The position numbers were made by a program, and so were the translations under genes. The notes under the pieces were generated by a model. That model saw only the letters and a program-made list of their open reading frames with translations. It was not told where the DNA came from and ran no database searches. A stretch of DNA of 64,000 bases from 40CM-2-70-7 sp035631315 (GTDB lineage: Bacteria; Gemmatimonadota; Gemmatimonadetes; Gemmatimonadales; GWC2-71-9), in the NCBI GenBank assembly GCA_035631315.1, contig DASQIZ010000039.1, positions 1 to 64,000 on the forward strand, read 5' to 3'. Positions 23,316 to 31,334 of the stretch are shown here, one piece after another. Each line of letters begins with the position of its first letter. The first letter of the stretch is position 1.

Positions 23316-26015
23316 GTGGCGGCACCGGCGCTCTCCGACAAGGACCTCGCCGTCCTCCGGTCGTTTGCCCGCCGGATCGACCCCTCGGACGCCGGGGCGC
23401 ACAACAACCTCGGCGTTTTGTATTACCAGAAGGGGCTGGTGAGCGAGGCGATCGCCGAGTTCACGCGCGCCCTCGAGCTCGACGCGAAGATGCAGGTTGC
23501 CCAGCGCAACCTGGAAATCGCGTACCACAACACCGGCTACTACGATCAGCTCGTCGCGCAGCTGCGCGAACGGCTGCGGGCGGCGCCCGACGAGCGTGAC
23601 GCGCGCTGGGAGCTGGGACGCGCCTACCACATCCTGGGCGTCTATGACGCCGCCGTTGGGGAATTCGAGCAGCTCCTCGCGCACCACCCGAGAGACACCG
23701 CGGCCATGCTCCAGCTCGGGCAGGCCGAGAAAGCCCGGGGCCGTTTCGATGTCGCGACCGAGTGGCTGCTCAAGGCGCAGGAGCTCGAACCTACGTCTTC
23801 GGTGGTGCAGTTCTACCTGGGCGAGGTCTACTACAATCGCGGTCTGAACGACGCGGCGCTCACCGCGCTGCAGCGGGCCGTGGAGCTGAACCCCGACAAC
23901 GCGAACGCGCATTATCTGATGGCGTTCGTACTCGGCGACATGGGCCGCCACCAGGACGCGCGGTCGGCGTCCAAGCGCGCCATCGAGCTGAACCCGCCGC
24001 TCGCGCGCGCCCAGGCCAATCTCTCGCTCGAACGCTACAACGCCGAGCGCAAGAGCCAGCAGCTCAGGCTCCGCGATCTCCCCGAAACGGAAGTGGTGGA
24101 GGGCGCCGAACTGGCGCATTACAACCTGGGCCTCGCGTTCCGGCAGAAGGGCTACTACGCCGAGGCGCTCCGGGAGTACCGGCTCGCGCTGGACCGCGGC
24201 GAAGACCGGCGCATGACGTTGCAGGCGATGGCGGAGGTGCATCTCCTCCGTCGCGACCTGGCGTCGGCCCTCGAGCTGTACGACGCGCTGTTGCAGGAGG
24301 CGCCGCAGTCGCCGAAGCTGTGGAACGAGCGGGGCGTGGTGCTGCATCAGGCGGGGCGGACGGACGAAGCACTCGTGGCCTATCGCCAGGCCATCGAGGT
24401 GGACGCACGCTACTCACTGGCGTGGAACAACACCGGCGTGGTGCTCAGCCATGCCGGCGCCACCGACGAAGCGATCGAATCGTTCCGGTCTGCCCTGCGG
24501 GCACAGAACGACTTTCCCGTCGCGCGCCTCAACCTCGCGCTGTTGCTCTTCCATTTGCGCCGCTTCCAGCTTTCCCTCGAGGCGTACCGCGCCGTGCTCA
24601 CCGAGCAGCCGCGGTCGGCGCCGGCGTGGAACGGCGTGGGTCTCGTCTTGCTCGAGCTGAAGCGTTACGCCGATGCCCGCAACGCGTTCGCGCGCGCCGT
24701 AGAAGCGGACGCCGACCATGCCGGCGCGCACTACAACCTCTCGTTCGCCCTCTCGAACCTCGGGGACTTCGACGGCGCCCTCCGCGCCACCAAACGCGCC
24801 CTGGAGCTCGATCCCTACTACGTCTCGCAGAAGTTCCAGCTCACGATCGATCTGCAATTCGAGAAGGCGACGATCGGCGTGGCGCCGGAGATCTCGGCGG
24901 ACGTCTCGACCGAAACGCTCGGCACCGATTTCTCCTTCGACCAGCGCATCCTCGACAACATCTTCCAGGAGCTGGAGCCCCCCGTAGCATCCGTGGCGCC
25001 CGCCGCGCCAGGCAAGCCGAAGGACGACGCCCTCGCGCTCGCGCGGGACTACGTGAGCAAGGGACTGCACGACCTGGCGGCCGCGGAGGCGATTCGTGCC
25101 GTCTCGCGCGGTGCTGATCAGGCCGAGGCTTCCGTCCTGATCGGCGAGAGCTACGCGAAGCGGGGCCTGCACGGGGAAGCGCTCGAGCGGTTCCGCGAGG
25201 CGCGGGCACTCGACGCCGAACGCGTGGACGCGCGGGCGGGTGAGGTGCAGGCGCTGGTGGCCATGGGACGCATGCAGGACGCGGGACCGCTCGCCGAAGA
25301 ATGGCTGACGCGCGCGCCTGGGGACGTCGATGCGCTGGTGGCCGCCGCCAAGGCGCGTGCGGGTGCGGGTGACGCGGCCGGAGCGCTCACCGCGCTCCAG
25401 GAAGCGCAGTCCCGCGCGCCGGGCCGGGCCGACCTCCACAAGCTCCAGGGCGATGTCCTGCTCAAGGTGGGGGACCGCGTCGGCGGACTCGCGGCGTTCC
25501 GGACCGCCCTCGAGCTGGACCGGGGATACGTGCAGGTCTGGCTCGACCTCGGCCGTCTGCACGAAGAGAAGGAGGAATGGAGCGACGCGCAGCGCGCGTA
25601 TGAGAACGCGCTCGAGGCGCTTCCGACCTTCCACGAAGCCAACCTCGCCCTCGCCGAGCTGCTGAGAAAGAGCGGGCGGGTGCGCGTGGCCGTGGCGAAG
25701 CTCGCGGACCTCCTGGAGCAGGATCCGTATGACCTGGATGCGCTCCTGCTGCTCGGCCGCGCGCTGCTCGACGACAAGCGGCTCGACGCGTCCGCCGAAG
25801 CGTTCCGGCGCGTCCTCAAGTTCGATCAAGAACACGTGGGCGCGCTCTTTCACCTCGGGGTGACGCTCGCGCGCCGGCACCGGTACCCGGAAGCGGTGCG
25901 GGCCTGGGACAAGGTGATCAAGCTCGATCCAGGCGGCAGCTACGCGTCGCGGGCCAAGATGCACGCACGAACCGCCGCCGATCTCCAGACCATCTTCGCC
26001 TCCGACGCGGCCTAG
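23316..26015 (+). CDS. Large TPR-repeat protein of the chemosensory cluster
   Basis: 899 aa, no signal peptide. Two TPR arrays, roughly residues 25-500 and 575-870, built of about 34-residue units (for example AHNNLGVLYYQKGLVSEAIAE near 30). They are separated by a non-TPR acidic segment (about 510-565, with FDQRILDNIFQELEPP). The first array has Asn/Tyr-rich repeats typical of peptide-binding superhelices. Presumably a cytoplasmic scaffold for other products of this operon. GTG start 4 nt after cheC. Confidence 0.82.
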   Translation: MAAPALSDKDLAVLRSFARRIDPSDAGAHNNLGVLYYQKGLVSEAIAEFTRALELDAKMQVAQRNLEIAYHNTGYYDQLVAQLRERLRAAPDERDARWELGRAYHILGVYDAAVGEFEQLLAHHPRDTAAMLQLGQAEKARGRFDVATEWLLKAQELEPTSSVVQFYLGEVYYNRGLNDAALTALQRAVELNPDNANAHYLMAFVLGDMGRHQDARSASKRAIELNPPLARAQANLSLERYNAERKSQQLRLRDLPETEVVEGAELAHYNLGLAFRQKGYYAEALREYRLALDRGEDRRMTLQAMAEVHLLRRDLASALELYDALLQEAPQSPKLWNERGVVLHQAGRTDEALVAYRQAIEVDARYSLAWNNTGVVLSHAGATDEAIESFRSALRAQNDFPVARLNLALLLFHLRRFQLSLEAYRAVLTEQPRSAPAWNGVGLVLLELKRYADARNAFARAVEADADHAGAHYNLSFALSNLGDFDGALRATKRALELDPYYVSQKFQLTIDLQFEKATIGVAPEISADVSTETLGTDFSFDQRILDNIFQELEPPVASVAPAAPGKPKDDALALARDYVSKGLHDLAAAEAIRAVSRGADQAEASVLIGESYAKRGLHGEALERFREARALDAERVDARAGEVQALVAMGRMQDAGPLAEEWLTRAPGDVDALVAAAKARAGAGDAAGALTALQEAQSRAPGRADLHKLQGDVLLKVGDRVGGLAAFRTALELDRGYVQVWLDLGRLHEEKEEWSDAQRAYENALEALPTFHEANLALAELLRKSGRVRVAVAKLADLLEQDPYDLDALLLLGRALLDDKRLDASAEAFRRVLKFDQEHVGALFHLGVTLARRHRYPEAVRAWDKVIKLDPGGSYASRAKMHARTAADLQTIFASDAA

Positions 26016-26020
26016 AACCC

Positions 26021-27169
26021 ATGCCTATCGAAGGCCCGCTGAAGGAACTGGGTATCCACGACGTCTTCCAGCTGCTCGACCTGAGCCGGAAGACGGGATC
26101 GTTGCGGGTTACCTCCGAGCTGCGGCACAACTCCGGTACCGTGTATTTCGAGAACGGCTCCATCATCTTCGCGCAGATCCAGAGCAATCCGCACCCCCTG
26201 GGCGCCCTGTTGATGCGCACCGGGAAAATCACGGAGGCGGATCTGGAGCGGGCACGGGACCGCCAGCGGAAGGGTGACACGCGCCGGGTCGGGGAAATCC
26301 TCGTCGAGATGGGGGCGATCACCAATCGCGAGTTGCAGCGGCAGGTGCGCTTCCAGGTCGAAGAGGTGGTGTTCGAGGTCATGAGCTGGCAGGAGGGCTA
26401 CTTCTCCTTCAGTGAAGGACAGGACACGGCGTTCCCGGCGGAAGCGTCCGTGCGCATCCCGACCGAAGCGCTCCTGATGGAAGGGGCGCGGCGGATCGAC
26501 GAGTGGTCCCGCATCGAGAAACGGGTGCCGCACGTGGGCGTGGTCCCGAGCTTTGCGGGCGCCACCGATGGACAACCGGGGGACCTCGATCTCCTGCCTC
26601 CCGAATGGGAAGTGCTCGCCCTGATCGATGGCGAGCGCGACATCCGGGGAGTCGCGTCGGAGCTGGGACGGTCCGAGTTCGACGTGGCGAAGACGCTCTT
26701 CGGGCTCGAGAGTGCCGGCGTCATCGCCTTCGGAGAGAAGGCCCTCGCCCCGGGCGCGAGACGCACGTCGGCGGTCAACGAGCTGATGGCGCAAGTGGAC
26801 GCGGCGCTGAAGGAGCGCGATCTGGAGAAGGCGCGGGCGGCGGCGGAGCAGGCAGTGGCGCTGCACGCGCACGACCCGGGTGTCCACCTCCTGCTCGGGC
26901 AGGTGCACCTGGCCGCGGGCCGGGCGAATGACGCGGTCGAGGAGCTGCGCCGGACCGTCCGGCTCGATCCACTGCTCGCCCCGGCGCACCGCGTGCTCGG
27001 ATTTGCCCTGGTCGGCATCGGGCGGTTCGCCGAAGGCGTGGAAGAGTGGGACCGATGGGAGCGGCTCGCGGCCCAGTCGGAATCCGAGATGGCGAAGCTC
27101 GACGAAGTCCGGCGGGCCAAGTCGGCGGCGCAGATCCTGGGGGGCTTGGGTGGAGGCGGCGGTGGCTGA
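26021..27169 (+). CDS. DUF4388 (PATAN) and TPR protein, first copy
   Basis: 382 aa. N-terminal DUF4388 domain (about 3-105: GPLKELGIHDVFQLLDLSRK then TGSLRV), a conserved bridge (ILVEMGAITNRELQRQ; ALLMEGARRIDEWSRIEK), a winged-helix-like segment around 190-235 (LALIDGERDIRGVASELG), then two or three TPRs and a Gly-rich tail. It shares this layout with the 31335 product. PATAN domains in cyanobacterial response regulators act on type IV pilus motors, so a motility output is plausible but unproven. Confidence 0.78.
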   Translation: MPIEGPLKELGIHDVFQLLDLSRKTGSLRVTSELRHNSGTVYFENGSIIFAQIQSNPHPLGALLMRTGKITEADLERARDRQRKGDTRRVGEILVEMGAITNRELQRQVRFQVEEVVFEVMSWQEGYFSFSEGQDTAFPAEASVRIPTEALLMEGARRIDEWSRIEKRVPHVGVVPSFAGATDGQPGDLDLLPPEWEVLALIDGERDIRGVASELGRSEFDVAKTLFGLESAGVIAFGEKALAPGARRTSAVNELMAQVDAALKERDLEKARAAAEQAVALHAHDPGVHLLLGQVHLAAGRANDAVEELRRTVRLDPLLAPAHRVLGFALVGIGRFAEGVEEWDRWERLAAQSESEMAKLDEVRRAKSAAQILGGLGGGGGG

Positions 27170-27983
27170 CGACGTCAAGCTGCTTTCCGCTCAGCTCGCG
27201 CAGGACCCGCACAGCCTCGTATTCCTCCGGCTGGGCGAGCTCCTGCGTCAGAAGCGCCAGTTCGATCTGGCCCAGCGGGTGGCGACGAATGGGCTCGAGC
27301 GGCATCCGCACCTCGCCGATGCGCACGACCTGCTCGCGCGCATCATGGCGGACCGGCACGACTACGAGCACGCGTTCGATGAATGGGACATGACCCTGCG
27401 TATCGCGCCGGGTCACACGGGGGCCTTGAAGGGCCTGGCCTTCCTTTATTTCAAGGTCGGCGACCTGGCGCAGGCGGAGTCACACCTGCGGGAAGCGAAA
27501 AAAGTGGACCCCGATGATCCGGCTGTCGATCAGGCCCTGGCCATGGTGCGCGGCGGCGTCGCGGCATCCGACGCGCCAGCACCCGCGGTGCCCGTGTCGA
27601 GCGAGGCCGCGGAGCCGATTCCGGAAGAGCGCGTCTTCGCCGGACTCGAGGGAGCCCAGGAAGGTCTGCTGCTCCTGGACGCCGCGGGCCAGGTCTTGGG
27701 CGGTGCGCTGAAGAGTGGGGACGGGCAGGACGCGACGCAGGCGGTGGCCGCCTACCTCGCCGGTGTGTCGCAGGAGGCGAGTCGCACGGCCAAGCTGCTG
27801 GGGCTCGGTGGCTGGGTGGGGCTGTCGGCCGAAGGACCCCAGGGCAACGTGCACCTGACACCGCCGACTCATGACGCGCTGCTCCTCATCGTGCGTGACC
27901 GCAGCGTGCCGATGGGGAGGCTGGCGGTGATCGGGCAACGGGCCGCGCTCATCGCGCGCCGGTGGCTGGAGCGCCAGGCATGA
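27162..27983 (+). CDS. TPR protein with C-terminal roadblock/LC7-like domain
   Basis: 273 aa from GTG 27162, which overlaps the previous stop by 8 bp; GTG 27150 would add four residues. TPRs occupy about 1-125 (FLRLGELLRQKRQFDLAQRV). After a Pro/Ala linker, residues 150-270 form a roadblock/LC7 fold (VFAGLEGAQEGLLLLDAAGQ, ending LAVIGQRAALIARRWLERQ). Roadblock domains regulate small GTPases (MglB type). With two more roadblock genes and an MglA downstream, it probably binds that GTPase or its partners. Confidence 0.74.
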   Translation: MADDVKLLSAQLAQDPHSLVFLRLGELLRQKRQFDLAQRVATNGLERHPHLADAHDLLARIMADRHDYEHAFDEWDMTLRIAPGHTGALKGLAFLYFKVGDLAQAESHLREAKKVDPDDPAVDQALAMVRGGVAASDAPAPAVPVSSEAAEPIPEERVFAGLEGAQEGLLLLDAAGQVLGGALKSGDGQDATQAVAAYLAGVSQEASRTAKLLGLGGWVGLSAEGPQGNVHLTPPTHDALLLIVRDRSVPMGRLAVIGQRAALIARRWLERQA

Positions 27984-28333
27984 GCAAGAACGGGTACGAG
28001 TCCGCCTTGAACGGGGTCACGGCCGTGCGAGGTGTCCGCGGCGCCATGGTGGTAGCCGGTGGGGACGGGCTGGTGGTGGCCGAGAGCCTGATGGAAGGCA
28101 TCAAGGGCGCGGCCGTCGCGGCGCTGGCCGCGAGTCTCGCCACGCGCCTGGGACGGGCAATGGAGGCCGGAGGAGTGGGGGGTGGCGTCTTCTGGCATCT
28201 GCAGGCCGAGCGCGGAGCGCTGCTCGTGGTCCCGGCGCGGTCCGGCATGCTCATCGTGGCGATCGCCGAGCCGGGCGTGAATGCCGGTCTGGTTCGGCTC
28301 GAGCTGCTGAAGGCCGCGGAGGGGGTGGCGTGA
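27980..28333 (+). CDS. Roadblock/LC7 domain protein
   Basis: 117 aa, ATG 27980 overlapping the previous stop (ATGA). A single roadblock domain: VRGVRGAMVVAGGDGLVVAE, a Gly/Ala helix, then ALLVVPARSGMLIVAI and a closing helix. MglB-like proteins of this fold act as GAP or GEF for MglA. Second of three consecutive roadblock proteins. Confidence 0.75.
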   Translation: MSKNGYESALNGVTAVRGVRGAMVVAGGDGLVVAESLMEGIKGAAVAALAASLATRLGRAMEAGGVGGGVFWHLQAERGALLVVPARSGMLIVAIAEPGVNAGLVRLELLKAAEGVA

Positions 28334-28800
28334 CGGCGCGCGCGGTGGAGTCCTGGACCCTCGAGCCGCTCACGACGTTCGTGCAGGAGGCGGGAGTGCG
28401 TTTGGTGCTGCTCATGACGCCCGCGGGGCAGGTGCTGGCCCAGTCCGGGTTCGCCCGGGCGGTGGACGTGATGTCGGCCGCCGCGCTGGGTGCGGCAATC
28501 TTCGCGTCGACCACCGAGATGGCCCGCCAGCTCGGCGAGCCGCCCTTTGCCGGGCTCGCGCACCACGGAGAGAAGCATGGGATCTTCCTCTCCTCGGTCT
28601 CGACGGACCGGGGACCGGTGGTGGTCCTCGCGGTCTACGACCTGGCCGCCACGTCGCTCGGCCTGGTCCAGCTATTCTTCGACCAGCTCGCCGCGGACTT
28701 GCGGGGGGCGAGCCCCAAGGGCTCCGAACAGAAGCAGGTACTGGCTGCCGACTTCGAGCGCGAATTGACCAACTCCCTCAACTCGCTCTTCGGGAGATAG
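28330..28800 (+). CDS. Roadblock/LC7 domain protein with C-terminal extension
   Basis: 156 aa, GTG start in GTGA overlap. Roadblock core (LTTFVQEAGVRLVLLMTPAG, then AAALGAAIFASTTEMARQLG and VVVLAVYDLAATSLGLVQL) plus about 30 residues ending in FERELTNSLNSLFGR, a possible docking helix. Lies 3 bp before the MglA gene, the position typical of mglB. Confidence 0.74.
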   Translation: MTARAVESWTLEPLTTFVQEAGVRLVLLMTPAGQVLAQSGFARAVDVMSAAALGAAIFASTTEMARQLGEPPFAGLAHHGEKHGIFLSSVSTDRGPVVVLAVYDLAATSLGLVQLFFDQLAADLRGASPKGSEQKQVLAADFERELTNSLNSLFGR

Positions 28801-28803
28801 CGC

Positions 28804-29403
28804 GTGTCGCTCGTCAATTTCACGACCCGCGAAATCACCTGTAAGATCGTCTACTACGGACCGGGACGGTCCGGGAAGACGTCGAACCTGCATTACATCT
28901 ATGGCCGGGTGCCGGAGGCCCGCCGCGGGCGCATGGTGTCACTCGCGACGCAGACTGACCGCACGCTCTTCTTCGATTTCCTGCCGATCGACCTGGGGAG
29001 CATCTCCGGGTTTACGACGCGCTTTCAGCTGTACACGGTGCCCGGGCAGGTCTACTACAACGCGACCCGCCGCCTGGTACTGCAGGGCGCCGACGGCGTC
29101 GTATTCGTCGCCGACAGCCAGGGCCGCCAGCTCGACGAGAATCTCGAGAGCCTGCAGAACCTCCACGCCAATCTGCTGGACCAGGGCGTGGACGTCCGGG
29201 CCATGCCGCTCGTGCTCCAGTACAACAAGCAGGACCTGCCCAAGGAGCTGATTCTCACGCCCGCCGAAATGGATGATGCGCTCAACTTCCGCGCGGTCCC
29301 GGGCTTCTCGGCGGATGCACTCCACGGCACCGGGGTGTTCGAGAGCCTCAAGGGAATTTCCGAGCTCGTCTTGAAGAAGTTGGCGCAGGGAGCGCCCGCG
29401 TGA
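28804..29403 (+). CDS. mglA: MglA-type small Ras-like GTPase
   Basis: 199 aa. P-loop GPGRSGKT (19-26), TLFFDFLP switch region, TVPGQVYYNATRR (switch II, 78-90) and NKQD (141-144). These are the MglA family motifs, including the signature FVADSQ. In Myxococcus MglA sets the leading pole in gliding and pilus motility with a roadblock partner. Immediate roadblock neighbours support the same pairing here. Complete; the next gene overlaps as GTGA. Confidence 0.92.
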   Translation: MSLVNFTTREITCKIVYYGPGRSGKTSNLHYIYGRVPEARRGRMVSLATQTDRTLFFDFLPIDLGSISGFTTRFQLYTVPGQVYYNATRRLVLQGADGVVFVADSQGRQLDENLESLQNLHANLLDQGVDVRAMPLVLQYNKQDLPKELILTPAEMDDALNFRAVPGFSADALHGTGVFESLKGISELVLKKLAQGAPA

Positions 29404-31334
29404 CCGCGGCCCTCAATCCGAAGTTTTCCTTCGACTCCTACGTGGTGGGCGCGGCCAACCGGCTCGCGGTCACCGCGGGGCGCACGGTGGCGGAGAATCC
29501 GGGGTCCGCCTACAACCCGCTCTTCATCTATTCGGGGTCGGGACTCGGCAAGACGCACCTGCTCATGGCGATCGGGCACGCCGCCAAGAAGGTGGCGCCC
29601 GGACTCTCGGTGGAATACCTGACGCTCGACGAGTACGTCGAAGCGTTCCACGCGGCCATCGCCGCGGGGCAGGGGGACACGTTCCGCCGGCGCTTCCAGT
29701 CGGTGGACATGCTGTTGGTCGACGATGTGCAGTTCCTCACCAACCGGAAGGAAATGCAGTCCGAGCTCCTCAGGCTCACCGAGGGACTGCAGGCGGCCGG
29801 GCATCAAGTCGTGCTCGCGTCGGACCGGCCGCCCGCGGAAATCGCGGACCTGGATGAGCGGCTCATCTCGCGCTTCTCCGGCGGCCTCGTGGTGGACATG
29901 GGCATCCCCGATTACGAGACGCGCGTCGCCATTCTCCGGAAGAAGGCGGAGGAGCGCGCCACCAGCTTTCAGTCGGGCGTGCTCGAGACCGTCGCCAACG
30001 TGGAGTTCGCGAACGTCCGCGAGCTGATGGGCGCGCTGAACCGCCTGATCGCGTTCCAGGCCGTGAACGACGCGCCGATCACCGAGGCCGCGGCCCGCCA
30101 AGTGCTCGGGCTGGCGCCCCCGGCCGACAACAGCGCCGAGCCGACGGCCACGCCGGCGCCGGCTCCTGACGAGTTCTCGAACTTTCTCTCGGATGTCACC
30201 GCCACGGTGGGTCGCGCCGTCGAAGCGTGGCGTGCCCGCGTGAGCGAAGCCATCCTGCGCTGGGAAGGGGAGGGCTTCCGGACCAAGCGGCTCGAGGCGC
30301 TGCTCGCGCAGGAGACGCCCGGCGCGGTGGATCAGGTCATCTCCGGATTCGTGAAAGACGTCGAGCGGCTCAAGGTGCTCGCGGCGGAAGTCCAGATGCT
30401 CGACCCGCAGGCCGCGGGCGACAGCGTTTTTCGCGATCCCGAGCGGCTCGATGAGGCGGAAAAAGTCGCCGTGCGCGTGCGCGAAGGCGCTGCCCCACCC
30501 CCGGCGCCATCGGCCGCCTTCCCCTTCGACACGTTCGCGGAAGGCCCGTCGAACGAGAAGGAGCTCGCCGTCATTCGCGAGGTGACTACGACGCCGGGGA
30601 AGAAGTACAACCCGCTGGTCCTGGTCGGCGCGAGTGGCCTCGGGAAGACGCATCTCCTCAACGCCATCGGGCTCGAGCTCGCCGGAAAAGCACGGGCGGT
30701 GGTCGCGTGCCTCTCCACGCAGGCCTTCATCGACGAAGTGATCGCCGCCATCGAGGGGGACCGCGTCGACTGGTGGCGGGCCCGGTACCGCCGGGTCACG
30801 GCGCTGCTCCTCGATGACGTGCATCTCCTGGCCGGGAAGGACCGTACGCAGGAAGAGCTCTTCAATCTCTTCAACGTGCTGCAGGACAAGGACCGGCAGC
30901 TCGTCTTCACGTGCCCCGCGGCGCCCAACACGCTCGAAGGCCTGGAGGAGCGGATCCAATCGCGCCTGGCGGGCGGGCTCGTCGTCACCCTGGTCGAGCC
31001 CGATCGCGTCGTCCGCCGCGCGGTGCTGGAGCGGACCCTCGGCAAGGTCGAAGCCTCGCTCCTGGACTATCTGGCCGACCGGCCCGCTACATCGATCCGG
31101 GCCATGATGGCGGAAGTGCAGCGGGTGAAGGACGTCGCGGATGCCCAGTCACAGCCGCTGACGGCGGGCCTCGCGCGCGTGGTGCTCGAGGGCGAAGTCG
31201 CGCCCCGGCGGCGCACCTCGGGGTTCCGGACCTCCGGGATCGTGGTGTCGAGTGCGGGCGGAGTCCGCAGCCGCGAGAAGATGGTGTGGGACTGGCCGGT
31301 GCCCGCGGACCGGATGATCGAGGACCTGCGCTAA
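29400..31334 (+). CDS. Tandem DnaA/Hda-like AAA+ protein lacking the DnaA DNA-binding domain
   Basis: 644 aa. Two DnaA-type AAA+ modules. Module 1: Walker A GSGLGKTH (46-53), Walker B LLVDDVQF (Asp108-109), SDRPP (141-145), arginine in ISRF (R158), sensor II in NVREL (R207). Module 2: GASGLGKTH (410-418), LLLDDVHLL (Asp472-473), TCPAAP in place of SDRPP, R522 in QSRL, R567 in SIRAM. A helical linker (235-385) joins them and a short Arg-rich tail ends the protein. No DnaA domain IV is present, so it is not the initiator. Hda shows that a DnaA AAA+ without domain IV can act on other AAA+ proteins. Role unknown; it sits between mglA and a DUF4388 gene. Confidence 0.85.
   Translation: MTAALNPKFSFDSYVVGAANRLAVTAGRTVAENPGSAYNPLFIYSGSGLGKTHLLMAIGHAAKKVAPGLSVEYLTLDEYVEAFHAAIAAGQGDTFRRRFQSVDMLLVDDVQFLTNRKEMQSELLRLTEGLQAAGHQVVLASDRPPAEIADLDERLISRFSGGLVVDMGIPDYETRVAILRKKAEERATSFQSGVLETVANVEFANVRELMGALNRLIAFQAVNDAPITEAAARQVLGLAPPADNSAEPTATPAPAPDEFSNFLSDVTATVGRAVEAWRARVSEAILRWEGEGFRTKRLEALLAQETPGAVDQVISGFVKDVERLKVLAAEVQMLDPQAAGDSVFRDPERLDEAEKVAVRVREGAAPPPAPSAAFPFDTFAEGPSNEKELAVIREVTTTPGKKYNPLVLVGASGLGKTHLLNAIGLELAGKARAVVACLSTQAFIDEVIAAIEGDRVDWWRARYRRVTALLLDDVHLLAGKDRTQEELFNLFNVLQDKDRQLVFTCPAAPNTLEGLEERIQSRLAGGLVVTLVEPDRVVRRAVLERTLGKVEASLLDYLADRPATSIRAMMAEVQRVKDVADAQSQPLTAGLARVVLEGEVAPRRRTSGFRTSGIVVSSAGGVRSREKMVWDWPVPADRMIEDLR

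Noticed and set aside
22629..25964. Long minus-strand ORFs opposite cheC and the large TPR gene
   Set aside because: Arg/Val/His-rich shadows with no motifs; the plus-strand frames carry CheC and TPR signatures.
29400..31334. Chromosomal initiator dnaA
   Set aside because: No domain IV, two AAA+ modules, and no dnaN/recF neighbours or DnaA-box-rich origin nearby.
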